The notes: generated by a model from the sequence alone, not told the origin. Shown: positions 15,196 through 25,482, counted from the stretch's first letter. The stretch is 36,789 nt of DNA from Bordetella parapertussis (GCA_945872285.1 CAMBZR010000029.1:1-36789), one strand, 5' to 3'. Made by a program: numbers and translations.

Positions 15196-16904
15196 AGATT
15201 TCAAGACAAGCGTATGCTGAGATGTACGGCCCCACCACGGGCGATCGAATTCGTCTGGCCGATACTGCCCTGTTTGCGATGGTTGAAAAAGATTTCACCA
15301 CCTATGGTGAAGAGGTAAAGTTTGGCGGTGGCAAGGTGATTCGCGATGGCATGGGTCAGTCGCAACGCATGAGTAAAGATTGCGTGGATACCGTGCTGAC
15401 CAATGCGTTGATCATCGACTACTGGGGCATTGTCAAGGCTGATATCGGGATTAAAAATGGTCGCATTTCGGGTATCGGTAAAGCTGGTAATCCGGACATC
15501 CAACCAGGCATCACCATCGTCGTGGGGCCCGCCACTGAAGTGATCGCAGCCGAAGGCATGATCGTCACGGCAGGTGGTATTGATAGCCATATCCATTTGA
15601 TTTGCCCGCAACAAATCGAAGAGGCGTTGAGTTCAGGCGTGACCACGATGATTGGTGGTGGCACGGGCCCGGCGACCGGCACCTTTGCCACGACCGTCAC
15701 ACCGGGCCCTTGGCATTTGGCGCGTATGTTGCAAGCGATGGAATCCTATCCGATCAATATCGGTTTGTTAGGCAAGGGCAATGTGTCGGTACCAGGCCCC
15801 TTGCACGAGCAGATCGAAGCGGGTGCGGTTGGGTTGAAGTTGCATGAAGACTGGGGCAGCACACCTGCCGCGATCGATAACTGCTTAAGCGTGGCCGATG
15901 AAACTGATACCCAAGTGGCGATTCACACCGACACCTTGAACGAATCAGGTTTTGTCGAGGCAACGATTGAGGCAATTAAAGGTCGTGTGATCCACACGTA
16001 TCACACCGAAGGTGCAGGGGGTGGTCATGCGCCTGACATCATTCGCATTTGCGGTGAATCCAATGTGTTGCCTTCGTCAACCAACCCGACACGGCCGTTC
16101 ACGATCAACACGCTGGATGAGCATCTTGATATGTTGATGGTGTGCCATCACCTTGATGCCTCAATCGCAGAAGATATCGCGTTTGCCGAAAGCCGCATCC
16201 GTCGCGAGACCATTGCTGCTGAGGATATTTTGCATGACATCGGTGCGTTTTCGATGATCTCGTCAGACAGTCAGGCGATGGGCCGTGTGGGTGAAGTGAT
16301 TATGCGAACGTGGCAAACCGCGCACAAAATGCGCGAGCAACGCGGCTCAATGAGCGAGGTAGGGTTTTCAGATCCCTCAACCAGCGACAACGCACGCATT
16401 AAGCGTTACATCGCCAAGTACACGATCAACCCTGCGATTACGCATGGCATGGCCAAAGAAATCGGTTCGATCGAGGTGGGTAAGTTTGCTGACTTAGTGT
16501 TGTGGCGCCCAGCATTTTTTGGTGTCAAACCTTCGACGGTGATTAAGGGTGGTCAGATTGCGATGGCTGCGATGGGTGATCCCAATGCGTCCATCCCGAC
16601 ACCGCAGCCTGTGCACTTTAGGCCGCAGTTTGGCGCCGCGCAAAGTGCGATTGCGACCAGCTGCATTCCCTTTATGTCGGGCATTGCGATCCATAAAGGC
16701 TTGCCAGCCGAACTGGGCTTAAAGCGCCATGTGGCGGCAGTGCAAGGCATGCGTAAATTGACCAAAGCAGATATGAAGCTCAATGCGGCAACGCCCAAAA
16801 TCACCGTGAGCCCAGAAAACTACAAGGTCTATGCAGATGGTGTGTTGCTTGATTGTCCGCCTGCAACGATTTTGCCAATGGCGCAGCGTTACTTTTTGTT
16901 TTAG
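15192..16904 (+). CDS. ureC: Urease alpha subunit
   Basis: The 570-residue catalytic subunit. All nickel ligands are present: His133 and His135 in [10 protein letters not shown], the carbamylated Lys216 in GLKLHEDWG, His245, His271 in [12 protein letters not shown], and Asp359 in [10 protein letters not shown]. The active-site flap carries Cys318-His319 in MVCHHLD. Each position is one lower than in the Klebsiella enzyme. No urea transporter (urtABCDE or yut) or amidase is in the cluster, so urea must enter by diffusion or come from internal breakdown, or be carried by genes outside the window. Confidence 0.98.
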   Translation: MKISRQAYAEMYGPTTGDRIRLADTALFAMVEKDFTTYGEEVKFGGGKVIRDGMGQSQRMSKDCVDTVLTNALIIDYWGIVKADIGIKNGRISGIGKAGNPDIQPGITIVVGPATEVIAAEGMIVTAGGIDSHIHLICPQQIEEALSSGVTTMIGGGTGPATGTFATTVTPGPWHLARMLQAMESYPINIGLLGKGNVSVPGPLHEQIEAGAVGLKLHEDWGSTPAAIDNCLSVADETDTQVAIHTDTLNESGFVEATIEAIKGRVIHTYHTEGAGGGHAPDIIRICGESNVLPSSTNPTRPFTINTLDEHLDMLMVCHHLDASIAEDIAFAESRIRRETIAAEDILHDIGAFSMISSDSQAMGRVGEVIMRTWQTAHKMREQRGSMSEVGFSDPSTSDNARIKRYIAKYTINPAITHGMAKEIGSIEVGKFADLVLWRPAFFGVKPSTVIKGGQIAMAAMGDPNASIPTPQPVHFRPQFGAAQSAIATSCIPFMSGIAIHKGLPAELGLKRHVAAVQGMRKLTKADMKLNAATPKITVSPENYKVYADGVLLDCPPATILPMAQRYFLF

Positions 16905-16912
16905 GAAGAAGC

Positions 16913-17494
16913 ATGGCAATCATGTTGAACGCGCGTCGCGCACACGATGATCCACAGTTGCGCAGCGATAGCGCAGCCTGGCCAGAGCCTTGGCCCGTGC
17001 TTGAACTCACGCTCGAAGATCGCCAGCGCTGGCGGTTGGCCGCGATGTTGCCCAATGGGCGCGCCGTTGCTGTGATTCTGCCGCGTACCGAACATATGCA
17101 GCATGGTGATGTCCTCTGCGGTGATCAGGGCGAACGCGTGGTCGTTCAGGCTGCAGTCGAAGAGTTGTTTTGCATTCAAGCGAATAACCCGTTTGAGTTG
17201 ATGCGTATTGTTTATCACCTGGCCAATCGCCACGTGCGAGCAATGCTCTCTACCGAAGCCGTTTGGATTCAGCCTGATCCTGTACTTGCTGATATGGTAC
17301 GACGCTTGGGCGGCACGGTAATGGTGGTGCAACAAGCCTTTATTCCTGAGGGCGGTGCTTATGCCGCAGGGCAGGGCGGTGGGCATCATCATCACCATCA
17401 TGCAAGTGAGTGTGGTGTTGAAGAGCACGACCAGGCCATGGGTAATCTTGGCGAAGAGCTCTCAATTGCGGCGCATGCGCGGGCTAAGTCGTAA
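16913..17494 (+). CDS. ureE: Urease accessory nickel chaperone UreE
   Basis: A 193-residue metallochaperone that gives nickel to UreG. It has the UreE N-terminal strand domain and the C-terminal metal domain with YHLANRHV (His102, His107). The tail carries six consecutive histidines (158-163) and further His/Cys/Glu residues, a strong nickel store. AGGAAG at 16903-16908 overlaps the ureC stop and sets the ATG at 16913; a second ATG at 16922 is possible. A longer reading from 16853 overlaps ureC and is not supported. Confidence 0.92.
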   Translation: MAIMLNARRAHDDPQLRSDSAAWPEPWPVLELTLEDRQRWRLAAMLPNGRAVAVILPRTEHMQHGDVLCGDQGERVVVQAAVEELFCIQANNPFELMRIVYHLANRHVRAMLSTEAVWIQPDPVLADMVRRLGGTVMVVQQAFIPEGGAYAAGQGGGHHHHHHASECGVEEHDQAMGNLGEELSIAAHARAKS

Positions 17495-17498
17495 GCAG

Positions 17499-18239
17499 AT
17501 GACACCGCTGCAGCTAGCCAATGCGCGTGAGCCAGAGCAGTCTGCGCCACTCAGCAGCCCTGCGCTGACACAAATTCAGTCACTGTTAGCCGCAATGCAT
17601 CTGGCAAGCCCGGCCTTACCGGTCGGTGGCTTTGCCTACTCGCAAGGCTTAGAACAAGCGATCGAAGATCGTTGGGTGACTCAAGTTGAGCAAGCCTATG
17701 TTTGGATTCGTGACGTACTACTTTTGAATCTTGCCCGCCAAGAGTTGCCTTTGTGGTTGGCGTGTCACCGTGCGGTGTTGCGGCAGGATTGGTCTTCCTT
17801 GGCCACGGCCAATCAAGAGTTTTATGCCTTGCGCGAAACTGCTGAATTCAGGCTCGAATCTGTGCAGATGGGGCATTCGATGACGAAGCTGTTTGCGCAA
17901 TGGCCTGAGGGGGCTGCGCTCAATGCACTATCGATCGAACAATGGACATACCCCGCCTCGTATGCTGCGTTAGCGGCGATTTCTGGGGTAGATGAGGATA
18001 TGTCACTTGCCGCCTATCTATGGAGCTGGGTCGAAAACCAAGCGCTCGCAGCAGTCAAGATTATTCCGTTGGGGCAAATTGATGGGCAGACGTTGCTGCA
18101 TCGCTTGAAAGGCGACATCGAGCGCGCCACTGAGATCGCGCGTTCAACTGACCCCGCTCACGAAGGCTCGGCAGCCTTTGGCCTGGCCCTGGCAAGCGCC
18201 AGACACGAATCGCAATACAGTCGTTTATTTAGAAGTTAA
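17499..18239 (+). CDS. ureF: Urease accessory protein UreF
   Basis: The cytoplasmic UreF protein, which works in the UreDFG complex as activator and checkpoint of UreG GTPase. Conserved blocks are SPALPVGGFAYSQGLEQAIE (about residues 37-56), EFRLESVQMGHSM and ESQYSRLFRS at the C-terminus. The ATG at 17499, four bases after the ureE stop, gives 246 residues, near the family norm. Upstream in-frame ATGs lie inside ureE, and their products would not match the family, though one at 17475 cannot be excluded. Confidence 0.9.
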   Translation: MTPLQLANAREPEQSAPLSSPALTQIQSLLAAMHLASPALPVGGFAYSQGLEQAIEDRWVTQVEQAYVWIRDVLLLNLARQELPLWLACHRAVLRQDWSSLATANQEFYALRETAEFRLESVQMGHSMTKLFAQWPEGAALNALSIEQWTYPASYAALAAISGVDEDMSLAAYLWSWVENQALAAVKIIPLGQIDGQTLLHRLKGDIERATEIARSTDPAHEGSAAFGLALASARHESQYSRLFRS

Positions 18240-18388
18240 CTCAGTGGTAAAAAAATTGATCTTTAATTCTGATGCGATATCGACTCTGGGCATCCGTTCT
18301 AAAGATTAAATCTGAATACTCCAGTCAACAGAAAAGTCGATCTTGTTCCAAATTATTTTTTTAGCTGTTATCAATCTAGGATTGCACC
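18240..18388 (+). other. AT-rich spacer between ureF and ureG
   Basis: The 149-bp spacer breaks an otherwise tight cluster. It holds the inverted pair ATCGACT (18279-18285) / AGTCGAT (18335-18341), the palindrome AGATT-A-AATCT (18303-18313), and an AT-rich stretch ending 28 bp before ureG. An internal promoter or a 5' UTR element for ureG is possible. No T-run terminator is clear. Confidence 0.4.
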
Positions 18389-19015
18389 ATGAACGCTTCT
18401 ACCCAAACAAATCCCTTGCGTGTTGGCATTGGTGGCCCCGTTGGATCTGGCAAAACCACGCTTGTTGAAGTCTTATGCAAACGTATGCGTGATCAATACC
18501 AACTGGCTGTGGTGACTAACGATATCTATACCAAAGAAGACGAGCGTTTGTTGGTGGCTGCCGAAGCACTCACCGCTGATCGCATCATGGGTGTCGAAAC
18601 CGGTGGTTGTCCACACACAGCGATTCGTGAAGATGCCTCAATCAATCTTGAAGCGATTGATCGCATGCAAAAACGGTTTCCAGATCTCGATTTGATTTTT
18701 ATTGAATCGGGTGGTGACAATTTAGCTGCAACCTTTAGCCCTGATTTATCCGACCTCACAATTTATGTGATTGATGTGGCCGGTGGTGAAAAAATCCCCC
18801 GCAAAGGCGGCCCCGGCATTACACGCAGCGATTTGTTAGTGATTAACAAAACAGATCTAGCGCCATACGTTGGCGCCAACCTAGACGTCATGCGCCACGA
18901 CACCGCCCGCATGCGCGCCGACCGCCCCTGGGTGATGACCAACCTCAAAACCGGCGACGGCCTAGATGAGGTGATTAAATTTATCGAAAAGGCAGGGTGC
19001 TTGGCTGCGAAGTGA
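18389..19015 (+). CDS. ureG: Urease accessory GTPase UreG
   Basis: A 208-residue SIMIBI-class GTPase that drives nickel insertion into urease. The P-loop [10 protein letters not shown] covers residues 15-24. The nickel-binding CPH motif is Cys74-Pro75-His76 in [15 protein letters not shown]. The switch region [15 protein letters not shown] and the NKTD guanine motif ([13 protein letters not shown]) are intact. AGGA lies before the ATG. It is the last urease gene; no terminator is obvious before the following brnT promoter. Confidence 0.97.
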   Translation: MNASTQTNPLRVGIGGPVGSGKTTLVEVLCKRMRDQYQLAVVTNDIYTKEDERLLVAAEALTADRIMGVETGGCPHTAIREDASINLEAIDRMQKRFPDLDLIFIESGGDNLAATFSPDLSDLTIYVIDVAGGEKIPRKGGPGITRSDLLVINKTDLAPYVGANLDVMRHDTARMRADRPWVMTNLKTGDGLDEVIKFIEKAGCLAAK

Positions 19016-19148
19016 TTGTTGTTTCGCGCATGTACTCGTGATTAGCTGAAGTAGCGATAGAAGACGCTTACAAGTCCTTACTAAATCTAACAACTATTTC
19101 CATTGTTTTTTGCGAAGATTGCACTGTTCCGTTTGCCTAGTATCTAGG

Positions 19149-19178
19149 TTGACAGCAGTCCTTTTTTGTACATACAAT
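19149..19178 (+). promoter_or_regulatory. Promoter and candidate BrnA operator, module 2
   Basis: A perfect -35 box TTGACA (19149-19154) and TACAAT (19173-19178) are separated by 18 bp. The inverted repeat TTGTA-CA-TACAA (19166-19177) overlaps the -10 box, as at module 1. The expected start gives a leader of about eight bases and no Shine-Dalgarno. Confidence 0.65.
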
Positions 19179-19192
19179 TAGATAGTTAAATA

Positions 19193-19468
19193 ATGATTGA
19201 ATTTGATTGGGTAAAGTGTCAACGCAATGTTGTTGAGCGTAATTTGTCTTTTGAACGAGCAAATGAGGTTGATCTAGAGGCGGCTTTGATTTCACGCGAT
19301 GAAAGGCAAAATTATGGTGAAGATCGGTATGTGGCGCTTTGCCACTTAGATAAGCGACTGCATGTTTTATGTTTTACAGAGACCATTCGCGGAATTCGCG
19401 TGATCAGCTTTCGTAAAGCGAACAAAAGAGAGGTTCTTCGTTATGAAAAAAAACAAGCCACTGACTGA
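19193..19468 (+). CDS. brnT: BrnT-family ribonuclease toxin, copy 2
   Basis: A 91-residue BrnT toxin, the same length as copy 1 and clearly related but not identical. The shared blocks are ERN-x-SF near residues 16-20, the RQNYGEDRYVAL block, RLHVLCFTE and the C-terminal VISFRKANKREVLRYEKK. Fold and activity (RelE-like ribonuclease) follow from family knowledge. The copies differ at most other positions, so this is not a recent duplication. The antitoxin gene overlaps it by 26 bp. It lies between the end of ureG and a convergent oxygenase gene. Confidence 0.88.
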   Translation: MIEFDWVKCQRNVVERNLSFERANEVDLEAALISRDERQNYGEDRYVALCHLDKRLHVLCFTETIRGIRVISFRKANKREVLRYEKKQATD

Positions 19469-19718
19469 CCAAGAGGGTGAAGTTAGGGATTTGTCGCATT
19501 TGGATCAAAACATCTTTAAGCCTGCTAAAGAAGTGTTGCCTGAATCGTTGCTCAAAAAAATCGCTGTTCGGGGGCAGCAAAAGTTACCGGTTAAAGATCG
19601 AATTACGATTCGGTTATCTCATGATGTTGTGAGTCGGTTTCGTGCTACAGGTCAAGGCTGGCAAAAACGCGTAGATGCTGCGCTGAGAGATTGGCTGAGC
19701 AGTCACTCGTTGAATTAA
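19443..19718 (+). CDS. brnA: BrnA-family antitoxin, copy 2
   Basis: A 91-residue BrnA antitoxin. The ribbon-helix-helix half has RITIRLSHDVVSRFRATGQG and GWQKRVDAALRDWL, as in copy 1. The N-terminal half (EVRDLSHLDQNIFKPAKEVLPESL) is the toxin-binding arm and diverges from copy 1 apart from a shared AKEVLP/ARDVLP element. GAGAGG upstream, inside brnT, acts as ribosome site. It ends 23 bp before the convergent oxygenase gene. Confidence 0.87.
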   Translation: MKKNKPLTDQEGEVRDLSHLDQNIFKPAKEVLPESLLKKIAVRGQQKLPVKDRITIRLSHDVVSRFRATGQGWQKRVDAALRDWLSSHSLN

Positions 19719-19741
19719 TTAATTCGGTCGTTGATGAGAAA

Positions 19742-20977
19742 CTAGCGACGCACCAAGTGAATCCACCCAGCCGATAGCCATTCGGTGAGTGTATCGACAG
19801 CTTCGGGTGATAGTTTTTGTGCAGCTGGGTCGGCGCCTGACAGTTCGCGGGCGTCGGCCAAAATCTTTAGGCCTGCTTCTGCAGCAACGGGTGCGACCTC
19901 GCCGTTAATAAACAAGTGCTTGCCGCGATACAACATACGGGTGCGGCGATCAAGAGCCCAGTGTGTGTAAGGCGCTTCTTGACCCTGCGTGGCCTCATTG
20001 TCAGACTCGCCATCGTGCATCGTATCGCGATCATCGTCACCATCACCATAGTCACTATCAAACACAGCAGCCTGATTCGGTTCAGTCAGCCAGCAACCTA
20101 AAAATCGTTGTGCCAGTGCTGCATTAAATTGAATCTTAGATACCGCTTGCACCGCTGCATTGATCAAACCATCTGGGATCTCAGCAGGGTGCACGCTTGC
20201 CTCTTGCCCTGCGTCGCGATACAAGGCGTCAAGCTTTGGGCCGGGCAGGGGTGGCTCGCCATAAGGTCCGCTCGCCATCCCAGCGCGTGCCACAATCTGG
20301 TCCGCGGCGGCTTCCAGCATCCCGCGGGCCAGTGCAGCTTGGTCGGGTGCCCGAAAGCCGATTGAAATCGTCATGCAATCATTATCAAGCGCCACACCAT
20401 CGTGCGCCGCTTGAGGCGGCAGGTACAGCATGTCGCCGGGCTCTAAAACAAACTCTTCTTCAGGGACAAAGTTTTTTAAAATCTTGAGCGATAAGTCTGG
20501 GATCAGTGTGAGATCGCGTTGCTGACTAATCTGCCAACGTCTGCGCCCTTGGCCTTGCAACAAAAACACATCGTAGCTATCAAAGTGTGGCCCAACACCA
20601 CCACCGATTGTCGCCAGACTAATCATTAAGTCATCTAGGCGTGCATCGGGTACAAAGCGAAACTGATTCATCAAGGCGCAGGCGGCGTCGTCTTGAATAT
20701 CGACACTTTGCACCAACAGCGACCAGTCAGGCTCTGAAGCCTTTGGCAAACGTGCAAAAGGGCCGCGATCCATTTGCCATTGACCTTTCTCGCGCCACAC
20801 CAAGCGAGATTCGACATCATCACGGCGACTCATTTTTTTTAGCGCAGCAGTCGACACTGGCGGTTTGAAACCAGCAAACGCCTGTCTAATCACCAACGGC
20901 TTGCGCTGCCAATACGTTTTCATAAACTGGGTGGGTGTCAAACCACCAAGCAAGGCAAGAGGTTTATTTGGATTCAT
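19742..20977 (-). CDS. JmjC/cupin ribosomal protein hydroxylase (RoxA/YcfD family)
   Basis: A 411-residue 2-oxoglutarate/iron dioxygenase. The iron triad is His131 and Asp133 in GPHFDSYDVF and His192 in AAHDGVAL. The N-terminal part begins with LALLGGLTPTQFMKTYWQRKPLVIR, the typical opening of YcfD, which hydroxylates an arginine of ribosomal protein L16 in E. coli. The C-terminal dimerisation and winged-helix part runs to about residue 410. An unusual acidic stretch (about 307-334, rich in Asp and Glu) interrupts this region. The gene follows mutS in the same direction after 84 bp. Confidence 0.87.
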   Translation of the reverse strand: MNPNKPLALLGGLTPTQFMKTYWQRKPLVIRQAFAGFKPPVSTAALKKMSRRDDVESRLVWREKGQWQMDRGPFARLPKASEPDWSLLVQSVDIQDDAACALMNQFRFVPDARLDDLMISLATIGGGVGPHFDSYDVFLLQGQGRRRWQISQQRDLTLIPDLSLKILKNFVPEEEFVLEPGDMLYLPPQAAHDGVALDNDCMTISIGFRAPDQAALARGMLEAAADQIVARAGMASGPYGEPPLPGPKLDALYRDAGQEASVHPAEIPDGLINAAVQAVSKIQFNAALAQRFLGCWLTEPNQAAVFDSDYGDGDDDRDTMHDGESDNEATQGQEAPYTHWALDRRTRMLYRGKHLFINGEVAPVAAEAGLKILADARELSGADPAAQKLSPEAVDTLTEWLSAGWIHLVRR

Positions 20978-21061
20978 GATGTGTAGCCTGTTCTCAGTGC
21001 GCTGTCTGCCGTTCGTATCTGCGCAATATAGGTGCGTAGCGCAAATTGAATACTAAGCGAA

Positions 21062-23737
21062 TCAAAGCTGCAGCTTTTTAAGTTGATACAACGCTTCAAG
21101 TGCTTCGCGTGGGCTTAAGGTATCAGGGTCAAGTGCTGCTAAGGCTTGTTGCAACGCCTCTTGCGCTTCATTGATCTCAGCAGCGGCAGCAGCCTGAGCC
21201 TCGGCATCGACCACTTCACCAAACAATCCTAGTTGCGGAGTCGGTGCACCTTGCGCTTCAAGCCGTTCAAGCTCGCGGGTGGCGTGGCGAATCACGGCTT
21301 GCGGGATGCCCGCGCGTTGCGCGACTTGAATTCCGTAGCTGCGGCTGGCAGGCCCATCTTTGACCTCGTGTAAAAACACAATACCCGAGGGGGACTCGGC
21401 GGCGGCAAGATGTACGTTTGCGGTATTCGCTTGCTCGCTAGGTATTCGGGTGATTTCAAAATAATGCGTCGCAAATAAAGTCAGTGCGCGGTTATGCGTG
21501 ACCAGGCGTTGAGCAATCGACCAAGCCAGCGCCAAGCCATCATAGGTCGAGGTACCACGCCCAATTTCATCCATCAGCACTAAACTTTGTGCTGAACTCG
21601 AAGCCAAAATAGCAGCCGCCTCAATCATCTCCATCATGAAGGTCGAGCGTCCGCCGGCCAAATCATCGGCCGCGCCAATACGCGTAAAGATCCGATCAAG
21701 CGGCCCAATCGCAGCGCTTTGCGCGGGCACAAAGCTGCCCACGCGCGCCAACAGTGCGATGAGGGCCACCTGCCGCATGTAGGTGGATTTACCGCCCATG
21801 TTCGGGCCCGTAATCACAAGCAAAGCGCGGTGCGCATTTAACGAACAACTGTTCGGAGTAAAACGCTCGATCGCACGTTCAACGACTGGATGACGGCCTA
21901 AAGTGATCTCAATGGCCGAGTGTTCTAACAGTGTTGGCGCCACCCATTGATGGTGTTGGGCGTGATGTGCCAGTGAGACTAAGGCGTCAAGCTCAGCGCA
22001 CGCTGCTGCGCACTGTGCCAGTTGTTTCACTTGCGCAGTGAGTTGCTCAAGCAATTGTTCAAACAGCCATTTTTCGCGAGCAAGCGAACGGTCTTGGGCG
22101 GATAAGACTTTGTCTTCCCAGGATTTGAGTTCGGGCGTGATGTAGCGTTCGGCGTTTTTAAGTGTCTGGCGCCGACGATAATCGTCGGGCACCTTTTCAG
22201 CTTGCGCGCGACTGACTTCAATAAAAAATCCGTGTACTCGATTAAATTCAACACGCAGGGTAGCGATACCTGTGCGAGCGCGTTCGCGCGCCTCAAGCTT
22301 AAGTAAAAAGGCGCCGTTATCTGTTGAAATCGCGCGTAACTCATCGAGCTCTGCGTCAAAGCCCGTGGCGATGACACCGCCATCACGTGCTAAGGCAGCA
22401 GGCTCTAACGCGATAGCGTGCGTTAACAGCTCTTGTAAGCCTTCAGGCGGGGTGAGTGCTTGCGCGAGAGCTTGCAAGCGTGGCGTCGAGAGTGCTGAAA
22501 GCACTTGCTGCTGCACCGCCGGCAAGGCACCCAAGGCATCACGCAAACTCGCAAGTTCGCGCGGGCGCACTGACAGCAGGGCGATACGCGTAGCAATCCG
22601 TTCAAGATCCGGCAGCTTATTGAGTTCAGTACGCAATGCTTGCAACAGTGGTGTCGCGTGCAGCAATTCACTGCGCTGCGCACTAGCCGCCATCAAACTG
22701 CCAATTGCCTGTTGACGCTCAAGCACTGGCGCATTATCGCGCAAAGGGTGATGCAACCACCGGCGCAATAAGCGACTACCCATCGGCGTGCAACAGTTAT
22801 CCAAAATCGAAAATAATGTCGGCGCTTCTTCACCCGATAGCGTGCGAGTTAATTCAAGATTGCGACGTGTTGCCGGATCCATCAACACATACTGACTAGC
22901 CCGATCGGCCACCAAAGTCTGCACATGCGATAGTGCATGCGCCTGCGTGCGCCCTGCATAGCGTAATAGCGCCCCAGCCGCGCACAGCGCAGTGGGTATG
23001 TCATCGACATCAAAGCCAGAGAGCGATTCGGTTTTGAAGTGTGCCAGCAAATGTGCCTGCGCCTGCTCGGCCTCAAAATGCCAAGGCGGTATCTTGGTGG
23101 AGGCACAATGCAGCGTCAAATCCAGTTGGGCATCGTCAGCCAAAATGATCTCTGCAGGATCAATGCGATGCAATTCAGAATCAAGCGCTTCGGTGGCGCA
23201 CTCAGACAGCTTAAACTCGCCGCTTGCCAGATTCAGCCATGCCACGCCAGCGCGTTGTGCTTTATTACCTTTGCGCGGCACAAACACGGCGGCCACACAG
23301 CGATCGGCTTTTGAGGGCAACAAGGCTTCGTCGGTGAGTGTGCCCGGCGTAACAATGCGCACGATCTTGCGCTCGACCGGACCCTTGCTTGTGGCGGGGT
23401 CACCGATTTGTTCGCAGATCGCCACCGAGACGCCTTGCGCCACGAGCTTAGCCAGATATTGCTCGGCCGCGTGGTAGGGCAGGCCAGCCATTGGGATGGG
23501 AACCCCATTGGACGAGCCGCGCCGAGTTAGCGTTAAACCTAACAGCTTTGCACCACGCTCAGCGTCTTCATAAAACATCTCATAGAAGTCACCCATGCGG
23601 TAAAGCAGCAGTAACGGCCCCGCCTCAGCTTTGAGGCGCAGGTATTGCTGCATCATCGGTGTGTGTGTGGACGTGTCTAAGCCCCCACCTGGTGCGTTTG
23701 AAGCCTGTACTTCGGTTTCTTGTTTTTCTGTTGTCAT
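21062..23737 (-). CDS. mutS: DNA mismatch repair protein MutS
   Basis: The 891-residue mismatch-recognition ATPase. The mismatch wedge is Phe51-Tyr52-Glu53 in [11 protein letters not shown]. The clamp and lever domains fill the middle. The ATPase carries Walker [10 protein letters not shown] (residues 644-652), Walker B DEIGRGTS (723-730) and the FATHYFE switch (755-761). The C-terminal tail after residue 820 is Ala/Glu-rich and helical. All key residues are intact, so mismatch repair should work. The upstream gap of 158 bp to the abiE genes holds an inverted repeat and no clear Shine-Dalgarno or promoter. Confidence 0.98.
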   Translation of the reverse strand: MTTEKQETEVQASNAPGGGLDTSTHTPMMQQYLRLKAEAGPLLLLYRMGDFYEMFYEDAERGAKLLGLTLTRRGSSNGVPIPMAGLPYHAAEQYLAKLVAQGVSVAICEQIGDPATSKGPVERKIVRIVTPGTLTDEALLPSKADRCVAAVFVPRKGNKAQRAGVAWLNLASGEFKLSECATEALDSELHRIDPAEIILADDAQLDLTLHCASTKIPPWHFEAEQAQAHLLAHFKTESLSGFDVDDIPTALCAAGALLRYAGRTQAHALSHVQTLVADRASQYVLMDPATRRNLELTRTLSGEEAPTLFSILDNCCTPMGSRLLRRWLHHPLRDNAPVLERQQAIGSLMAASAQRSELLHATPLLQALRTELNKLPDLERIATRIALLSVRPRELASLRDALGALPAVQQQVLSALSTPRLQALAQALTPPEGLQELLTHAIALEPAALARDGGVIATGFDAELDELRAISTDNGAFLLKLEARERARTGIATLRVEFNRVHGFFIEVSRAQAEKVPDDYRRRQTLKNAERYITPELKSWEDKVLSAQDRSLAREKWLFEQLLEQLTAQVKQLAQCAAACAELDALVSLAHHAQHHQWVAPTLLEHSAIEITLGRHPVVERAIERFTPNSCSLNAHRALLVITGPNMGGKSTYMRQVALIALLARVGSFVPAQSAAIGPLDRIFTRIGAADDLAGGRSTFMMEMIEAAAILASSSAQSLVLMDEIGRGTSTYDGLALAWSIAQRLVTHNRALTLFATHYFEITRIPSEQANTANVHLAAAESPSGIVFLHEVKDGPASRSYGIQVAQRAGIPQAVIRHATRELERLEAQGAPTPQLGLFGEVVDAEAQAAAAAEINEAQEALQQALAALDPDTLSPREALEALYQLKKLQL

Positions 23738-23762
23738 TCAATAACTGACTGTGTTTTCGTGC

Positions 23763-23778
23763 AACGAATCCGTTCGTT
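23763..23778 (-). other. Inverted repeat in the mutS leader
   Basis: AACGAA-TCCG-TTCGTT is a perfect six-base inverted repeat about 25 bp upstream of the mutS ATG. A ten-base palindrome ACCGCGCGGT lies at 23871-23880. Their roles are unknown. Confidence 0.25.
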
Positions 23779-23895
23779 TGTCACGCGCCAGTTTACTCCC
23801 CCTTGAAGCGATAATTCTTTTCGCCACAAGGGTTTGCCGCAGAAGAAAACGCCAAGTCGTTCGAGGATGAGACCGCGCGGTGATCGGACGTCGAC

Positions 23896-24921
23896 TCAGC
23901 GATCGAGGCTCGACGCCTGCTTGCGCTTTGGGGCCAGTTTCGCCTTGGGCTCTGGCTCCTTCTTGGCATAGGGCGCTGCCAGCACTTCGATTGAAGTGTT
24001 CGCCAGCGCCGTCCGCATCTGCGTGAACAGACCGCCAACCGACATCGTCAAGTAGTCGTTGTAGCCGTCGTTGGCGACCGTCTTGGCGAGGGTCGCCGAA
24101 TCGATGAAGCGGCTCATCTGCGCTTTGAATTCGCGACTCTTCACGATCTCTGGAAGCTGCTTGATCGCCAGGCCGAGTAAGCCGGGGTAGTTCACGACGC
24201 CGTAGTTGCCGATCTTCACGGCTACCAATCCCGGCACCAGCTTCGCGCCGCGCGTGGCCATCCATGCCAAGTCCCAGATGTCGCGGTGCCTGATCTTCGC
24301 GGAGTCGGGGCCGACCGGCTTGCCGGCGTTGTCGAGAAGCGAGGTTGGAAACGCGAGCACTTTTTCTGCGGTGATCTCGTCGAGTGACTCCGCGTTGGCC
24401 AGCACCGTCGGCATGCCCCCGAGGAAATCGTAGTTGATGCGCAGCGGTGTTAACTCGCGCGTGTAGGCGGGGATATTTGCGATCTCTAACTTGATCTTTT
24501 GGCGGGGCATCGCTGGGTTCTCTGGCGCCGTCTCAATCGAGATCCACCACTTGTCTACGCGCACATGCTTGACTTCACCATCGACGCCCTTGGAAGACTT
24601 GTTGTTCACCGTTACTTTGAGACCGAAGCGTTCACCAATGCGCGTCTCGATGCAGTGCTTGATCCGCTCCATGCTGTCAGTTGAGAAATCGATGCCGCCG
24701 GCGAAGTCGAGATCCTCGCTGAAGCGGTCAGATCCGCGGCACAGACGCAGCGACGTGCCGCCTTGAAACACTAGATTCTTGAGCAGACCCTCCGCGTCGA
24801 GCGCCTGGAATATCTCGTAGTGCAGCAGCTCTTTCTCGACCACTGGGCGCATGGCCGACAGCGCCGAATTGGTCATGGCCAGGTCGACCAGCGCGTTGAA
24901 ATCCACCTTGTCCTCGCTCAT
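23896..24921 (-). CDS. abiEii: AbiEii-type nucleotidyltransferase toxin
   Basis: A 341-residue toxin of the AbiE pair, a bacteriostatic TA and phage-abortive system. The nucleotidyltransferase site is visible: GGTSLRL (residues 54-60) then DRFSEDLDF (65-73, metal ligands Asp70 and Asp72). Later conserved blocks are ITAEKVLAF and IRHRDIWDL. The C-terminus is a Lys/Pro-rich tail. Related enzymes (MenT, AbiEii) use a nucleotide triphosphate, and MenT3 adds nucleotides to tRNA ends, but the target here is unknown. The start overlaps the abiEi stop by four bases (ATGA). CTG, GAG and AAG dominate, unlike the TTG/GAA/AAA use around it, which suggests transfer. Confidence 0.9.
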   Translation of the reverse strand: MSEDKVDFNALVDLAMTNSALSAMRPVVEKELLHYEIFQALDAEGLLKNLVFQGGTSLRLCRGSDRFSEDLDFAGGIDFSTDSMERIKHCIETRIGERFGLKVTVNNKSSKGVDGEVKHVRVDKWWISIETAPENPAMPRQKIKLEIANIPAYTRELTPLRINYDFLGGMPTVLANAESLDEITAEKVLAFPTSLLDNAGKPVGPDSAKIRHRDIWDLAWMATRGAKLVPGLVAVKIGNYGVVNYPGLLGLAIKQLPEIVKSREFKAQMSRFIDSATLAKTVANDGYNDYLTMSVGGLFTQMRTALANTSIEVLAAPYAKKEPEPKAKLAPKRKQASSLDR

Positions 24922-25475
24922 ACCTCATCCCTTTGTTGTTCATCGTCCAGTTCTCTTCGGTCGATCATGTTGGCGTTGCGGCCCACGCGTAGAAGATCGC
25001 GGACCGCCGCTTGTTTGGTGGCGATACGCAACGGCCTGCCCTTGGCTAATAGAGTGCGCTTGATGATCTCGACCACGCGCCGCTTGGTGTGCGTGAATTC
25101 GATCGTTCCGTAGGGGGTCTCGACCGTGCCGCTTTTTCCGGTGGTCATCACCGTCATGCGATTGACCGGAATTTGCGAGATCACTCCATATTCTGAGAGG
25201 ATCGACTCCAGGCTTACGTACGACAGGCTGCCAGGCCGAAGAGCCTTGGCGATCTCTTCTGCGATCCAGCGGTTCTTACTCGTCGCCGCCGGATTCACGT
25301 AGAGGCCCTTGGCCACGCGCTGCAACAGGTCGTCCGCGACCATACGCTGCAGCGACTTCTCCATGGCCTTCTCGCCTTCTTCTGGGAAAAGTTTCTCGAG
25401 GTCGCGTCGCGCCAGAACATAAACTCCGCGCTTATCGAGCTCAGAGAGCTTGCGAAACAGTTCCATCTTCTTCAT
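24918..25475 (-). CDS. abiEi: AbiEi-type antitoxin and autorepressor
   Basis: A 185-residue antitoxin. The first about 60 residues form the winged-helix DNA-binding domain (ELDKRGVYVLARRDLEKLF, then a recognition-type helix and GLYVNP). The C-terminal part contains SYVSLESILSEYGVI and YGTIEFTHTKRRVVEI, conserved among AbiEi proteins and required to neutralise AbiEii. AbiEi is known in other bacteria to bind two inverted repeats in its promoter and repress it; matching repeats are present upstream. An ATG at 25466 (residue 4) is an alternative start. Confidence 0.9.
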   Translation of the reverse strand: MKKMELFRKLSELDKRGVYVLARRDLEKLFPEEGEKAMEKSLQRMVADDLLQRVAKGLYVNPAATSKNRWIAEEIAKALRPGSLSYVSLESILSEYGVISQIPVNRMTVMTTGKSGTVETPYGTIEFTHTKRRVVEIIKRTLLAKGRPLRIATKQAAVRDLLRVGRNANMIDRRELDDEQQRDEV

Positions 25476-25482
25476 AGGTTAT

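Noticed and set aside
23871..23880. Palindrome ACCGCGCGGT as abiEii terminator
   Set aside because: No T-run follows on the minus strand.
23738..24265. Minus-strand frames spanning the abiEii end and the mutS leader
   Set aside because: They are largely out-of-frame readings of abiEii with no recognisable domain; codon use is not that of a gene.
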